A DNA stretch of 64,000 nt from Mycocentrospora acerina (GCA_022701365.1 JAKUHH010000040.1:620001-684000); one strand, 5' to 3'. Counted from the stretch's first letter, positions 53,524 through 64,000 are shown. The notes: a model not told the origin generated them from the sequence alone. Program-made: numbers and translations.

Positions 53524-54937
53524 ATGGGCAAGACAAAGATCGCCGATAAGTCGTCCAAGAAGGACAAGAAGGTTGAGCTCTCAAGCGTCAAGGCTGGTCG
53601 CGTCACTAAGCCTGCTCAGACAGTAAAGTCGAAGAGCAAGGACGTTGCCAAGACCGTCAGCAAGAAGTCAAAGAAGGCCGCTACCCCCGTGTCCGACTCC
53701 AGCGACAGCGACGACAGCTCCAGCGAGGAGGAGAAGGTCGAGAAGAAGGTCCCCGCCAAGGCTGCCGCTAAGGCCGACTCTTCTGACTCCGACTCCGACA
53801 GCTCCAGCGAGGAGGAGAAGCCCGCTGCCAAGGCTGCTGCTAAGGACAGCGACGACTCTGAGTCTGACAGCGACTCCGACGCCAGCATGGCTGATGCCAA
53901 GGATGTTGCTGCTAAGGCTGATGTATGTCAAATTCTTCCACTGTTTCTGTTTCAATTACTAATGTCTTCATCAGTCTTCCGACTCTGATTCTTCCGACAG
54001 CGAGAAGGAGGCTCCCTCCAAGAAGCGTAAGGCTGATGCCGAGGTCGAGCCTGTCGTCAAGAAGACTAAGACTGAGGAGGCCCCTGCCGCCGCTGAGGAG
54101 GGCATCAAGAACCTCTTTGTCGGTAACTTGAGCTGGAACATCGACGAGGCCTGGCTCACTCGCGAGTTCGAGAAATTCGGCGAGATCACTGGCGCTCGTG
54201 TCATCACTGACCGCGAGACTGGCCGTGCCAAGGGGTAAGCTTCATCATCACAAGATTTGCCAGCTTTAGTTGCTAACTAAGTCAGCTTCGGATACGTTGA
54301 GTTTGCCAGCGCTGAAGATGCCGCTAAGGCCCAGACCGAGATGCACCAGTACGAGCTTGATGGTCGTGCTCTTAACGTCGACTTCAGCACTCCCCGCGCG
54401 AAGCCTGACGGCAACAAGACCAACGACCGTGCCAGCCGCTACGGTGACAAGAAGAGCGCTCCCAGCAACACTCTGTTCCTCGGTAACCTCTCCTTCGACT
54501 GCACCAACGACACCATCCAGGAGATCTTCAGCGAGTACGGCCAAACCACCCGTGTTTCTCTGCCCACAGACAGGGAGACCGGTGCCCTCAAGGGCTTCGG
54601 CTACGTCGACTTTGGCTCCACCGAGGAGGCTACTGCCGCCCTCGAGGCTTTGAACGGTCAGGACATTGAGGGTCGTGCTATTCGCATTGACTACGCTACA
54701 CCCCGTGACGACAGCGCTCCCCGTGGTGGTTTCGGTGGCGGTCGCGGTGGTGGTCGTGGCGGCCGCGGTGGCTTCGGTGACCGTGGTGGCCGCGGCGGCG
54801 GCCGTGGTGGAGGCCGTGGCGGTTTTGGCGACCGTGGAGGCCGTGGAGGCCGTGGCGGTGCTCGTGGCGGTCGCGGTGGAAGCTTCAACCGTGGTGGCTT
54901 CGGTGACTTCAAGGGCTCCAAGGTCAGCTTTGACTAA
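53524..54937 (+). CDS. nsr1: nucleolin-like protein NSR1/GAR2
   Basis: Nucleolar protein needed for pre-rRNA processing and 40S assembly. Three exons: 53524-53922, 53975-54234 and 54286-54937; introns of 52 and 51 bp. 436 aa. The N-terminal 170 residues alternate Lys/Ala-rich segments with Ser/Asp/Glu blocks (SSDSDSDSSSEEEK), the CK2-phosphorylated acidic domain of nucleolins. RRM1 has LFVGNLSW and KGFGYVEF; RRM2 has LFLGNLSF and KGFGYVDF. The C-terminus is an RGG domain (GGRGGFGDRGG repeats). Intron 2 cuts RNP1 of RRM1 between the Gly codon bases. Third-position C richness fits strong expression. The upstream region has unusual repeated boxes and a hairpin. Confidence 0.96.
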
Positions 54938-55933
54938 GTGTTCTCATCATCTTGTCTCGCGTGTGTTTGCATGACTATGTCGAATGGTAAGTAATGGGTT
55001 GTCGTATATGATACCAACGTGGTACCATTTTCGGATCTAGGCTTCGGCTATCTGTTGATGATACTGCGACATACGGATGGAAAGGTTTCCCACTGTTGGA
55101 ATGGCGCATTACGGTTCAAAAGTTGCTTTTATGATGATGCTACATGCTCAGTCTCTACTTGGCAATGTGGTTGGTTAGGTTTACGTAGTGTACAATGATA
55201 ACGTTCTCTTCACTTTCTTTTCCCTCTTTACACTATTCTTGCTATTCGCCATCTTCCACTGCACCTTGTGCTACATAGTATAACAGTTTTACATGCGTTG
55301 ATACATATAGACAAGTTTTTCTTGAAGCATTGATGCGATATATTCGGTCGACGGTGGAATCAAGTAGCAGCTTTAAGAATGCTAAGCTGGGAACGATTTC
55401 ATTGGGTTTAGCCTCATTCCCACTCCCAGACGCTTCTTCTTGAAAATCTCAGTTGTCGATCAAGATGAAAGAAACAATTTAAGTTTGCCAAGTCTCTATA
55501 GTAGCTATCACCATACCTAGAATGAGTTCTTTTGAGCATATTGCCCCGTGAAACTGTGCATGTGCAAATTTGTATAAAATCGTTGCCAAAAATAAATGTG
55601 AAAGGCAATACGTTGTATTGATTACGAATCTTCGTGCGGATTTTGTGCGGTAAATTTGTCCTCATGTAGCGTTTATCTTGGCCACAGTTAATAGGTCATT
55701 TGTAGTTACACAACGCGCTCAGAAATATTGGGACATGGGCGCATGACAAGATCCACACCGGTGCTAAAGAATGCCAGATAAGTCAGACTTGACTTTTACT
55801 TTCCGCTAGTTGTAATTTGATGTTTGTACGTGAGCAGCAGCTACTGCTGAAAGAAAATAATAGCTACAATAGATGAGCACCTGAATCTCTTCCATCTTCC
55901 CGTTTTGACGCATTATTCCAAACGTTCGAGTTC
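54938..55933. other. spacer nucleolin - HET gene (convergent)
   Basis: 996 bp between convergent stops. Two TGATGA motifs (near 55055 and 55132) are reminiscent of snoRNA C boxes, but no paired D box (CTGA) or guide is evident. No gene supported. Confidence 0.5.
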
Positions 55934-57517
55934 CTACACAAGGACTCGCTTACAGTGTCTCTGGAAAAGGTCTTCATTGTACCGCGACCAGGTGCAGAAG
56001 CCTTCTCTCAAGCAATCGTACTTTGATTCCGGATCGCGACTGATAATAATTCCAAGATAGCCCTCTTCCATTTTGTCGTCTTCTCCATAAAACTCAAATT
56101 TGCCCATGTAAAGAACTTCACGAACAACTCTATCTTTCTGTGTCTTCTGTATAAGACCTTTTACTACTTCCATCGGCGAAGGAACGTCTTCGTTCTTTGG
56201 GTCACGTTTGCCGACTACAAATACATTGCCAGCAGAGTTTGAGGGCGTGAATTCGGCGTCCATCCAAACAGAACACGAAGTTGTATTTTTCTGCCTTGGA
56301 TTTGACTTTTTAAGACTGTGCTGAAGATGTTCAAGATCAAAAGCATAACCTCTGAAGGTTAGGACCGAAATATTGCCCCTGTAGGTGCTTAGGTCGGCGC
56401 GATTGTCATCGGGAACCTCGACGATGTCGTAGAAGTCAAGCGGGACAATTTGGGTGTCATCATACTGCATGCTCCCTCCTTTCATCCCAGGTACGCCTTG
56501 GCCAACACTAAATGAGCCAATCTTCGGAGCCCAGAGTGGATCATCGTCATTCATTATTACGCGATGGCGAAATGCTTGGGCAACAACAGGAGACTTCTGG
56601 TTCATAACTTGAAAGAATGCGAGTAATAACTCAGGTAGATCATCAATATCCTCCCCGACAGTCTTTCCAACCTTGATGTCAAAGACCTGCATGATGCCAT
56701 AAACATGGTCCTCCTTACGTCCTACAACGCGATGGCGAGCAATGCCAAGTAGCGGGACAGGATTTCTGCCTACCAGAGCTTCGAGACCACTGAGTCGAGC
56801 GTTAATACGTTGGAGGTTGGTACGTCGAAGGTATTGCGTGAACATCCTCAGTATGTCTAGCAATTTCATTGGCTCATGTTTATATTGAGCACTGTCGCCT
56901 TTGCTGGACAGCAGTGTTGCGTCCTTACGGAGTGAAGCTTCCTGCAAGGTCCATAGAGATGAAAACCAGTTGTCTTCGAGAAGTTTGAGATCTCCCTCGT
57001 GAAATCGACGGATTGCGTGTTGGAAGTCGCTTGTGCTCAACGTTGCCAACCAGATGTAGGCGCTTTGTGCGCCCTTGAAGATGCCAGCCTGCGATCCTAT
57101 CTCTCTGTTCGCTATACCCTCATCTTGCTCGCTCAGACGAATTCCATAGTTCTGCTGTGGGATACATGCAACGTCGACCCACACAAACTCGATATCCCCA
57201 CAGACCACGTCAATGACTTTCTTGAAGTCCTCGCTCATAAATCCTCCTTGTGCTGGATGCCGGATCTTTGGGATCTCCCAGTTGATACCTCCAACCTTGA
57301 GGGCCGAGCCTGGCTCGTGTTTCTGCTTTACTCGGTAGCGACCCCAGGTGTAGGACAGGATGTTATATGGAGGATTTGGACGACCGTTATAGGAAACATT
57401 TCCGTTGCTTAGTTTTTCTCTAGAGAACGAGGTCATGCTCCGAACATGAAGCAGACGAGCAGGCCAGTAGGGCTCGACCTCCTCTAGACCAAAGACGGGA
57501 TTGAAGCGATCGGTCAT
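55934..57517 (-). CDS. HET-domain (heterokaryon incompatibility) protein
   Basis: Single-exon frame of 527 aa. HET domains act in fungal nonself recognition and can trigger cell death on fusion of incompatible strains; the partner here is unknown. HET motifs in order: YNILSYTWGRY near residues 51-61, VWVDVACIPQ near 115-125, REIGSQAGIFKGAQSAYIWL near 137-156, and WFSSLWTLQEASLR near 183-196. The rest, a long C-terminal region, has no recognised NACHT or WD40 repeats, so it is a stand-alone HET protein. No signal peptide. The frame is intact with no sign of inactivating mutations. It is the one gene in this half of the window with an accessory character. Confidence 0.9.
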   Translation of the reverse strand: MTDRFNPVFGLEEVEPYWPARLLHVRSMTSFSREKLSNGNVSYNGRPNPPYNILSYTWGRYRVKQKHEPGSALKVGGINWEIPKIRHPAQGGFMSEDFKKVIDVVCGDIEFVWVDVACIPQQNYGIRLSEQDEGIANREIGSQAGIFKGAQSAYIWLATLSTSDFQHAIRRFHEGDLKLLEDNWFSSLWTLQEASLRKDATLLSSKGDSAQYKHEPMKLLDILRMFTQYLRRTNLQRINARLSGLEALVGRNPVPLLGIARHRVVGRKEDHVYGIMQVFDIKVGKTVGEDIDDLPELLLAFFQVMNQKSPVVAQAFRHRVIMNDDDPLWAPKIGSFSVGQGVPGMKGGSMQYDDTQIVPLDFYDIVEVPDDNRADLSTYRGNISVLTFRGYAFDLEHLQHSLKKSNPRQKNTTSCSVWMDAEFTPSNSAGNVFVVGKRDPKNEDVPSPMEVVKGLIQKTQKDRVVREVLYMGKFEFYGEDDKMEEGYLGIIISRDPESKYDCLREGFCTWSRYNEDLFQRHCKRVLV

Positions 57518-59174
57518 AGCTGCCTCCTATGGCATTAGATTCAACTGACTACTTAGCGCTAAGGTTTATGATCTTACTGGGTAGCCTACTCCGTGTAAAT
57601 TAGGGATAGAGAGCACCACACCGCTATAGATAGCTATTCGCGATTGTAAGAATCTTGGTTAGGAGCAAGAAATACGTTCTGTCGATATCTGAGTCAATGT
57701 CGTCAGCGTTTCGTAGCCCTCGGTCAACGGAGAGAGCAGCCTTATAGGAGTTCCTGCACAACGTGACAATGCGAACAGCATGCTTGAAATCTGGACCCAA
57801 TCATCCATACATTCTGCTTTGTACCAGCCACGGGCTTGTTCGCATAAGATACCATATGCATATGTTGGCAGTCCATTTCTAAAACAAGGAAAGTGGCACG
57901 TACCTACTCTACCTTCTACTGGATTCGGCTCTCGACAAGCCTAGCCTAGGAAAGGCCTTACTTGGAAGCAGAACCCCTTGGTTGGGCATTTTGATTGTAT
58001 TGTAGGAAGGGAGAAGTTGGTCGAAATAGGTTCGTGTAGATCTACCGTTCAATGAGTCGCTACCAGAAGCTGGAAAAATAGATAGCTATATGCACTGCGC
58101 GCAACGTGCAAAAACACCTCAAACATCACAGTATTACCCCCTGTCTAAATACCCACGATCCATTTCTAACTTGGCATTCTGCAGCTCAGCTAGTATTGAT
58201 TCCGGAGCATGCTGTCAAAAAACACTGCATAATCTCTGAAGCTAAGAATGGCGGAAGAACTACTCAGCCTTGCGACTCAATGGGGCCCGAAGCTTGCGCC
58301 CTCAACATCATGGCCCTAAAAATCAAATGGGCGGCTGTCTATCGACGTTTTGGCCCCCAAAACCGGTGAGCCAGTTTCTACACTCGCCTTGCATGCAAGG
58401 CTTTTGCGTACGCACGCCCTCACCCTATACATCAGCACACTGCAGAAGAGTGCGTCAATTCATGAAACAGAAGAAGGGAAGTGTGCATTTGTACGATCAC
58501 GCAGGGCTAGTGGTTCTATAGAGATGACGACGCAGAGGTGAAGGGTGTCAGTCTGGTGTTCACAGCCACACAGGGCGCCCAGCCAAGGAATCCGGTGAGC
58601 GTTTAGTGGAAGCTTATCCCGTCACTTCGCCTTCGGAACCCCGGAGACGGGAACCAAAGTACCGCCTTTTCGACAGCCCTTTTGCAGTCTTTTCAAAACT
58701 GCAGGTGAAGAAATGGCGGTCCATTTGAATAGCATTTTCCCTACTTGACGACACTGCGCATCCAAAACACAAGGCGAGTAGATTGTGGCATTAGCCCGAC
58801 AATAGCAAAGTTGTTCTTCCCTGTCGCGAACGAACGGGATCATAAGAAGGCGCGCTAGTCAGCACGCTACCTCCAGGCAGCAGTCAACCACGACATCTTC
58901 CTCTTTTGTCGTCTCGCCCCCAACCAAAACCAACTCCTCACCCTCGACTTTGCTTTCAGATTGCTTCCTCAGGCCTCATTCCTATCCTCTGCTCGATATA
59001 CCCCGCCCTTTCTGCTCGTTCCGCCGCCTTCTTATAGACACTGGATCACTATCGTCCGCGGCCCTTCGAGGCGTCCAACTACACGCTTCGGTCTCCCGGT
59101 CAATGAGCCTGTAATACGCAGTCGCCGTGACTCATCTTGCATCTACCCAAGCGTATTCGACAACAGTCACACAA
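57518..59174. other. spacer HET gene - C2H2 factor
   Basis: 1.66 kb between divergent starts. Short frames at 58106-58541 have no recognisable feature. It includes the pyrimidine-rich promoter of the C2H2 gene from about 58890. Confidence 0.55.
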
Positions 59175-61574
59175 ATGTCTGCACCAATCGGTCAAAATCC
59201 TCGAAGGCGCTCCGCGAGGGTGCCCAGCGCCATCGGGATGCAACTTCGCAAGAGCGGCACCTTTTCGTCACCTCCATCACTGTCGACCGACATCTGCGAC
59301 CTGGAGAATCAACCGTTCATGCCCAAACGTTCTCCTACTAGTACTGAGTCCCTCGAGGCACTCCTTCAGGATCCCAGCATCAACCGAGTTGCCAACCTAC
59401 TGAAGGACTTTGACAAGAAGATTGCTGGCCACAGAGCCGGAGCAAACCTTCTCAACGATCCCGAGGTCCTCCCAGTACCAAGCTTCCTGCTCGAGAAGAC
59501 CACCCTAATCAGCACGCCTATGGACATTGACTCCAAGCCAACTGCAATTGAACAAATCCACCACGATCACGCCTCAGACAGCGGTCTGGGTTCCAGTATC
59601 GACGGTAAGGGACTAGCGCAACTATTCGTCTTGAGGACTCCACCTTCTAACATGTATAAAGACGACATTCGCACCCAGAACTCAAGTGTTCGCGAGTCCA
59701 TCAGCACTTCTGTCAGCTCTACTCATTCCGCAATCACCCGGTCTTTCTCAGCCATGGGTTCTACAGAAGAGAAGCACACCCTCGGGGAGTATGCTTGCAG
59801 ACAGATCCGTGAATCAATCATTGATCCTATTTTGAGAGAGGAGGGGCTGAAAGACTTTCATCCTCTGATCAAAGACGTTCCCAGACGCATTGGTGAGAAG
59901 AACATTTGCAACCTCCGCGACCTCGAAAAGACCCTCATCTTTTTGGCACCGGTAAGTGGTATCCGTTATCTCTCTGAGAGTGCAAAAGCTTATTGCATTC
60001 TTCGCGGCTTCAAGGAGTTTTCGGCTACACCGTCCTCGTACGAGCGCTTCTGCGTACGATCAATTACGCTTCTGCATACGGCTATCCATCGCTTCTCTGA
60101 ACAAGACCAACGACTACCGACCGACCGACCGTACACTAACAACTACTTCCTCGATTTGATGGAACAGATTCGACGATATGCTGCAATCATGGCCGCTACC
60201 CGCGAAAAAGAAGCAACTGGTGAAGACCTCGACGACATGGATTATTCACGGTATGACAGCGCCGCTGCGTTCCTCTTCACACGCTCAACTAATCAAATTT
60301 CCAACAGTGATGAGAAGATCACACTACGTGGTGGGCTGAGCCACAATGGCCGACCTATGGAGCTTGTGCGTGAGAAGAACGGCCAAGTCATTCCTCTCGC
60401 TGATGGCGTTGGGAAGACGAAGCGTGCGTTGACTGACGACGAAATGGACGAGGATGAAGCCACCCGCTCAATGGCCCGACGAAGGAAGTCGGAGAAACCT
60501 GGGGATGTAATGCACCTTTGCCGTGACTGCAAGAAGGAGTTCAAGCGACCTTGCGACCTGACAAAGCACGAGAAGACCCACTCTCGGCCATGGAAGTGTA
60601 CCGAGGAGAAATGCAAGTATTTCGAATTCGGCTGGCCAACCGAGAAGGAGCGTGACAGGCACGTCAATGACAAACACTCGGCTGCGCCGGCGCAGTACAA
60701 GTGTCACTACCCACCATGCACATATGCCTCCAAGCGAGAGTCTAACTGCAAACAACACATGGAAAAGGCTCACGGTTGGGAATATGTTCGCTCAAAAAGC
60801 AACGGGCGCAAGAAGGCGCTCGCACATGGCGACCACAGCCCCACAACTCCACTTACCCCGTTTCTTGGTACACCCCAGTCGGTAACTTTGAATACGCCAA
60901 TTACACCTTTCGCTCCCTCACCGCAAGTACCCTTGATTGATACCACATTTGACTACTATGGGTTTGGAACACCAGCCCAGAGTATTCAAGGCTTTCAAGA
61001 AGACTTCCGCCGTGATTCGATTACAACTGATGGGTCTCCATTTACCTATTCTTCTGGATACTCGCCAATGGAGCCAACATCTTTTGACGATGCTGTAACT
61101 CCAGAAGACATTTCCATCAACCACAATGACGTCTTCAACAACTGCGGATATCCAACAAACTTCAACATGGGCTTTCAGCAACCCACTCCCGCTCTGAGCA
61201 TTGGTCTCGACTTTGAGCCTCTCCCATTTACTACAAATCCTTCTTTGAACTGTGGCATCCCGCACCTTTCTCCTTTAGCCCAACCTGACGTCACATTGTT
61301 TTCTCCTCAACTGCAAATGCATGTCGACGAAGGCTTTGGTGACGGCATGGACTTGGACATGGACATGCAGGCCTTCAGCCGTCCAGTTGGAGACTTCACC
61401 TTGTTTGGAGGGGCCCAGTCAAACAACATGACACTCAACGACAGCACCACAAACTTCTTTCCAGACTTCAGTTCGCTAGGGGGTCAATTTCCTGATCTCT
61501 TTCCTTCCACTATTGATGATTTGAGGGGTAACACCGATGATTTGATGGGAACCAATTTTGGAAGTCTGCAGTAA
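59175..61574 (+). CDS. C2H2 zinc-finger transcription factor
   Basis: Putative nuclear regulator. From the first in-frame ATG (59175, MSAPIGQNPRRR) the frame runs to 61574 without a stop, 799 aa if unspliced. A probable in-frame intron sits at 59952-60014 (63 nt, perfect GTAAGT donor, acceptor TTCAAG); removal yields 778 aa and joins LIFLAP to EFSATPSSYERFC, which reads better as a continuous helical region. An N-terminal conserved block precedes RLPTDRPYTNNYFLDLMEQI. Three Cys/His modules lie near 60515-60775: CRDCKKEFKRPCDLTKHEKTH, CTEEKCKYF...H, and CHYPPCTYASKRESNCKQHM followed by EKAHGWEYVRSKSNGR, which is common in ascomycete C2H2 factors. The tail is Pro/Ser/Thr-rich, consistent with an activation domain. 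Ortholog not assigned. Confidence 0.87.
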   Translation: MSAPIGQNPRRRSARVPSAIGMQLRKSGTFSSPPSLSTDICDLENQPFMPKRSPTSTESLEALLQDPSINRVANLLKDFDKKIAGHRAGANLLNDPEVLPVPSFLLEKTTLISTPMDIDSKPTAIEQIHHDHASDSGLGSSIDGKGLAQLFVLRTPPSNMYKDDIRTQNSSVRESISTSVSSTHSAITRSFSAMGSTEEKHTLGEYACRQIRESIIDPILREEGLKDFHPLIKDVPRRIGEKNICNLRDLEKTLIFLAPVSGIRYLSESAKAYCILRGFKEFSATPSSYERFCVRSITLLHTAIHRFSEQDQRLPTDRPYTNNYFLDLMEQIRRYAAIMAATREKEATGEDLDDMDYSRYDSAAAFLFTRSTNQISNSDEKITLRGGLSHNGRPMELVREKNGQVIPLADGVGKTKRALTDDEMDEDEATRSMARRRKSEKPGDVMHLCRDCKKEFKRPCDLTKHEKTHSRPWKCTEEKCKYFEFGWPTEKERDRHVNDKHSAAPAQYKCHYPPCTYASKRESNCKQHMEKAHGWEYVRSKSNGRKKALAHGDHSPTTPLTPFLGTPQSVTLNTPITPFAPSPQVPLIDTTFDYYGFGTPAQSIQGFQEDFRRDSITTDGSPFTYSSGYSPMEPTSFDDAVTPEDISINHNDVFNNCGYPTNFNMGFQQPTPALSIGLDFEPLPFTTNPSLNCGIPHLSPLAQPDVTLFSPQLQMHVDEGFGDGMDLDMDMQAFSRPVGDFTLFGGAQSNNMTLNDSTTNFFPDFSSLGGQFPDLFPSTIDDLRGNTDDLMGTNFGSLQ
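59952..60014 (+). other. probable in-frame intron (63 nt) in the C2H2 gene
   Basis: It begins GTAAGTGG and ends CTTCAAG. The length is a multiple of three and contains no stop codon, so both retained and spliced messages are translatable. No strong CTNAC branch site was found. Confidence 0.6.
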
Positions 61575-62583
61575 CTTGAAGACAAACATGATGAGCATTT
61601 GGGTAGACGTTTTCCTCTGTGTTTCTCACTTTTATGGTTAAATTTTTTCTGAGCTGGGATTATGGTACGATATTCGCACCTGGCGAGCACAATGGAATTT
61701 GGAAGGGAATTGTGATGGATATGGCATGGTATACGATTATTTTCTCTCTGCTTCAAAGAGTGGGATGGCACCCACCACAGAACAGAAAACCACAAAAACA
61801 ATGGCCTTTGTTTCGCTGGGTTTTCTTTCTTGCGACTGATTTGTATTTCCCCCCTTCTCCCTTCTTCCTTTTGGAGTCTAAGGCTGGGTTGAGGTCATCA
61901 GATAGTGTAGGATAGAATACAGATATTGTGGAGGATGATGCCGTGCTTTGTTCTCACTCTTAGTGCCTTTGTCCGAATTTATGTTGCTCAATGAAATTTG
62001 CATTAACAGTGTGGTCAAAATCCTCGCCACGCAGACTAGGGTATTGTCAGCGTACAAATCGTGTTCCTTGGGCAGCGTTTTGTTTTGGCGGCCACCAATG
62101 AAGCACGAACCCCTTATTCTAGGTGACACACTTATCCACCGTTTGAAGCTTCCCAGAGCCCTGAACCCGACACCACATCAATGCCGAGCACTCCGTCTAG
62201 CTTCGTCCAGCGGCTATCGATTATCACGAATACATCCGACCCAAGCGACACTTGGTGGTATTAGCGCCGAAGATCTGAGACCAACCATGGCTCCGGATAG
62301 CGTGGGCGTTTCTGAAACCAAGCCCTGGCCCCCCTCTCCACCATGTCGTCGTTCTTTTGACTTTGACCTCTTTTCCTTGAGGCGAAGTCTGTCGCTCTTT
62401 TGACAGTCTTTGATCACTTCTCGTCGCTCTCTCAGCATACCTTAGGTCCCCTTGTGGCCGTTACAATCTTTACAGGTCAGGTCGCGCCGGTCGTGCCTAC
62501 CTCGAAGCCTCTACGGCTATCGTGTCATAGCGAAACGAATCGCATCATCTATCCGTGCTCTTTTTCTTCGAGGTTCTTGCAAG
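61575..62583. other. spacer C2H2 factor - MFS transporter
   Basis: 1.0 kb holding the C2H2 3' end and MFS promoter. No gene seen. Confidence 0.55.
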
Positions 62584-64000
62584 ATGTTGGGTTTCCACAG
62601 AAGAACGCGTTCGTTGATTCCGGTCAAAGATCTCGCAAAGTACGATCTAGTGTCGTTGGAAGAGGAGGATGAGGAGCAATACGACGGAGGCGAGGTAGCA
62701 GAGTTCTACAGCGCGTCAGAGGCGACGAGCAAGTCGCGCTCAAGACAACTGATGCTAGTGTACCTTGTCTTCTTTGGTGAAGCGTACGTTGTTTACCTTA
62801 TGACACCCAATGTTGTGTTCACCTGAGCCCCGAGCTAATGCAGACCCTGCAGCATCATGGCATCAAGTCTTCAGCCTCAGCTTCAAATGCTGCTCTCCTC
62901 ATCCGACTACTGCGGAAATCTCTCTTCATCGTATCTGCGAAGCATTCTCGACTGCGCGTATGCTTTCGGCGGCACAACGGGCCTTTTCTGGGGCTACATG
63001 TCTGACCGGGTAGGAAGGCGACGCGTGACGCTTCTCGGACTTTGGAGCATGTTGATATGCTGCCTGGGCACTGGGTTCGCGACAAGCCCTGGAGCTTGCG
63101 CCGTCTTTAGGTTCTTTGCCGGAATGGTCAGCTCCACGGTCGTGTGCACCAGCTTGACCATGATTGGAGATTTGAGCATGACGGCAGAGCAGCGCGCCAG
63201 AAACATTGCCAGACTACCGTTGATTTCTCTGTGCGGCTCTGTAGGGCCACTCTTCCAGGGTATGGTCTCGGAGAGTCTGCAAGCGTATGGCATGGTCTGG
63301 CAGAAATTCCCAACCCTGGGCTCAGAGCTTGCTTGCGCAAGTGTGATTTTTGCTATCGCGCTTACTGCGTCGATAATGCTCAAAGAAGTGAGTTTCGCAT
63401 TGTCGTTTAACACTGACTAATATACTGATTATCGACGTAGTCTCTGCCCCTTCCTTCCCTTTCAATCCACTCCAACAGCTCATCAGACACCCTGGATCTT
63501 GACTGCGAAAAAGCAGCTTTCCTCAACCGTACTTCAGAAGACACAAACATTACCCTCGTTGATTACGTTCGCCCCGATCCCATCACTATCACTCAGTTCC
63601 TCCAAGCTCCTTCCCTACTTGTCATTCTCTCTTCCTTCTCATTGCTCTCACTTCACGCCTCAACTTTCGATGCCTTACTCCCCCATCTCGGCCAAAGCAG
63701 CTCTACGCAAGGCGGAATGGGTATCTCTTGCGATTGGCTTAGCATAGTTGTTCTCGCTGTCCGTGGCATCGCTGCTCTGGCAATCTTCTTCCTAATTCCT
63801 CTCGCCGTGGAGAAGTACGGACTTTTGAAGCTCTACCGCTCTGTCTCGCTCCTTTTCCTAACTGTCTATGTCGCCACTCCTCTCTTGGCTCTTCTCGCAG
63901 CTTGCACTGGTTTCGTTCCTGTTTTGTCCGTCTTTTCTATTCTCACCAAACATCTCCTTACCGGTGGCGCATCTGTTCTCGTTGCACTTCTGGTCCTTAA
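62584..64000 (+). CDS. major facilitator superfamily transporter (3' end beyond right edge)
   Basis: Membrane transporter, substrate unknown. Exons seen: 62584-62783, 62853-63387 and 63441 to the window end; introns 62784-62852 (69 bp) and 63388-63440 (53 bp). After an acidic cytosolic N-terminus (MLGFHRRTRS, then LEEEDEEQYDGGE), the first membrane segment LMLVYLVFFGEA joins IMASSLQPQLQML. The MFS loop 2-3 motif is GLFWGYMSDRVGRRRV (G-x3-D-R-x-G-R-R), and CAVFRFFAGMVSS is the typical fourth helix. A large central loop (SNSSSDTLDLDCEKAAF...) is followed by the second helix bundle; no stop occurs before 64000. Intron 1 has two in-frame acceptors 9 nt apart. The length and long central loop fit the fungal ZRT/tetracycline-type MFS subgroup, but I cannot be more specific. 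Confidence 0.85.

Noticed and set aside
55050..55160. TGATGA motifs suggesting C/D snoRNAs after nucleolin
   Set aside because: No CTGA D box at proper spacing and no terminal stem seen.

Overview
This is a gene-dense stretch of a filamentous ascomycete genome (Pezizomycotina). The evidence is spliceosomal introns of mostly 49-130 bp with GTANGT-type donors and CTNAC/CTAAT branch sites close to a TAG/CAG acceptor, genes packed on both strands with 0.2-2 kb spacers, and fungus-specific families (HET domain, rhodopsin-like membrane protein, Pfa4, DUF-type C2H2 factors, TAP-like hydrolase). A Dothideomycete, perhaps Pleosporales, is my impression from the protein sequences; this was not tested. 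No transposon, rRNA, tRNA or CRISPR array was recognised.

Layout. 0-6.4 kb: a bZIP regulator cut by the left edge, with a 5.4 kb non-coding region behind it full of degenerate pentanucleotide arrays. 6.4-13 kb: PRP4 and a PTC7-type phosphatase (divergent), then the MPS1 checkpoint kinase. 15-19.4 kb: a C2H2 factor and an unrecognised protein. 20-33 kb: PFA4 and ALG12 (divergent), the intronless BRR2 helicase, and a TAP-like alpha/beta hydrolase. 34-43 kb: a glycine-rich RRM protein, an unrecognised nuclear-looking protein, pyrophosphatase IPP1, mitoribosomal mL53 and the SNARE SEC20. 44.8-48 kb: two less conserved genes (rhodopsin-like membrane protein, hypothetical). 48.6-55 kb: RNA1 (RanGAP), COX17, ALG6 and nucleolin (NSR1/GAR2). 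55.9-64 kb: a HET-domain protein, a second C2H2 factor, and an MFS transporter cut by the right edge.

Functional themes. Most genes are single-copy housekeeping functions: splicing (PRP4 is a component of, and BRR2 unwinds, the U4/U6 snRNP), lipid-linked oligosaccharide assembly (ALG12, ALG6), mitochondrial maintenance (mL53, COX17, PTC7), nuclear transport and mitosis (RanGAP, MPS1), and ER/Golgi traffic (SEC20, PFA4). They are not arranged as one pathway cluster. Several genes (COX17, mL53, PRP4 exon 1, the RRM protein, PFA4, ALG12, ALG6) become complete only when small exons are joined; I reconstructed these junctions by hand and give each intron position.

No clear new defence or biosynthetic system is visible. 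The best leads are non-coding and splicing-level: a 71-bp tandem repeat, an 11-bp-period minisatellite, six GTGGGC boxes plus a perfect hairpin ahead of nucleolin, a recurring pattern of tandem 3' splice sites, a stop-free 63-nt intron inside a C2H2 factor, a 382-bp intron that is mostly open, and an unrecognised protein with PIP-box-like motifs.
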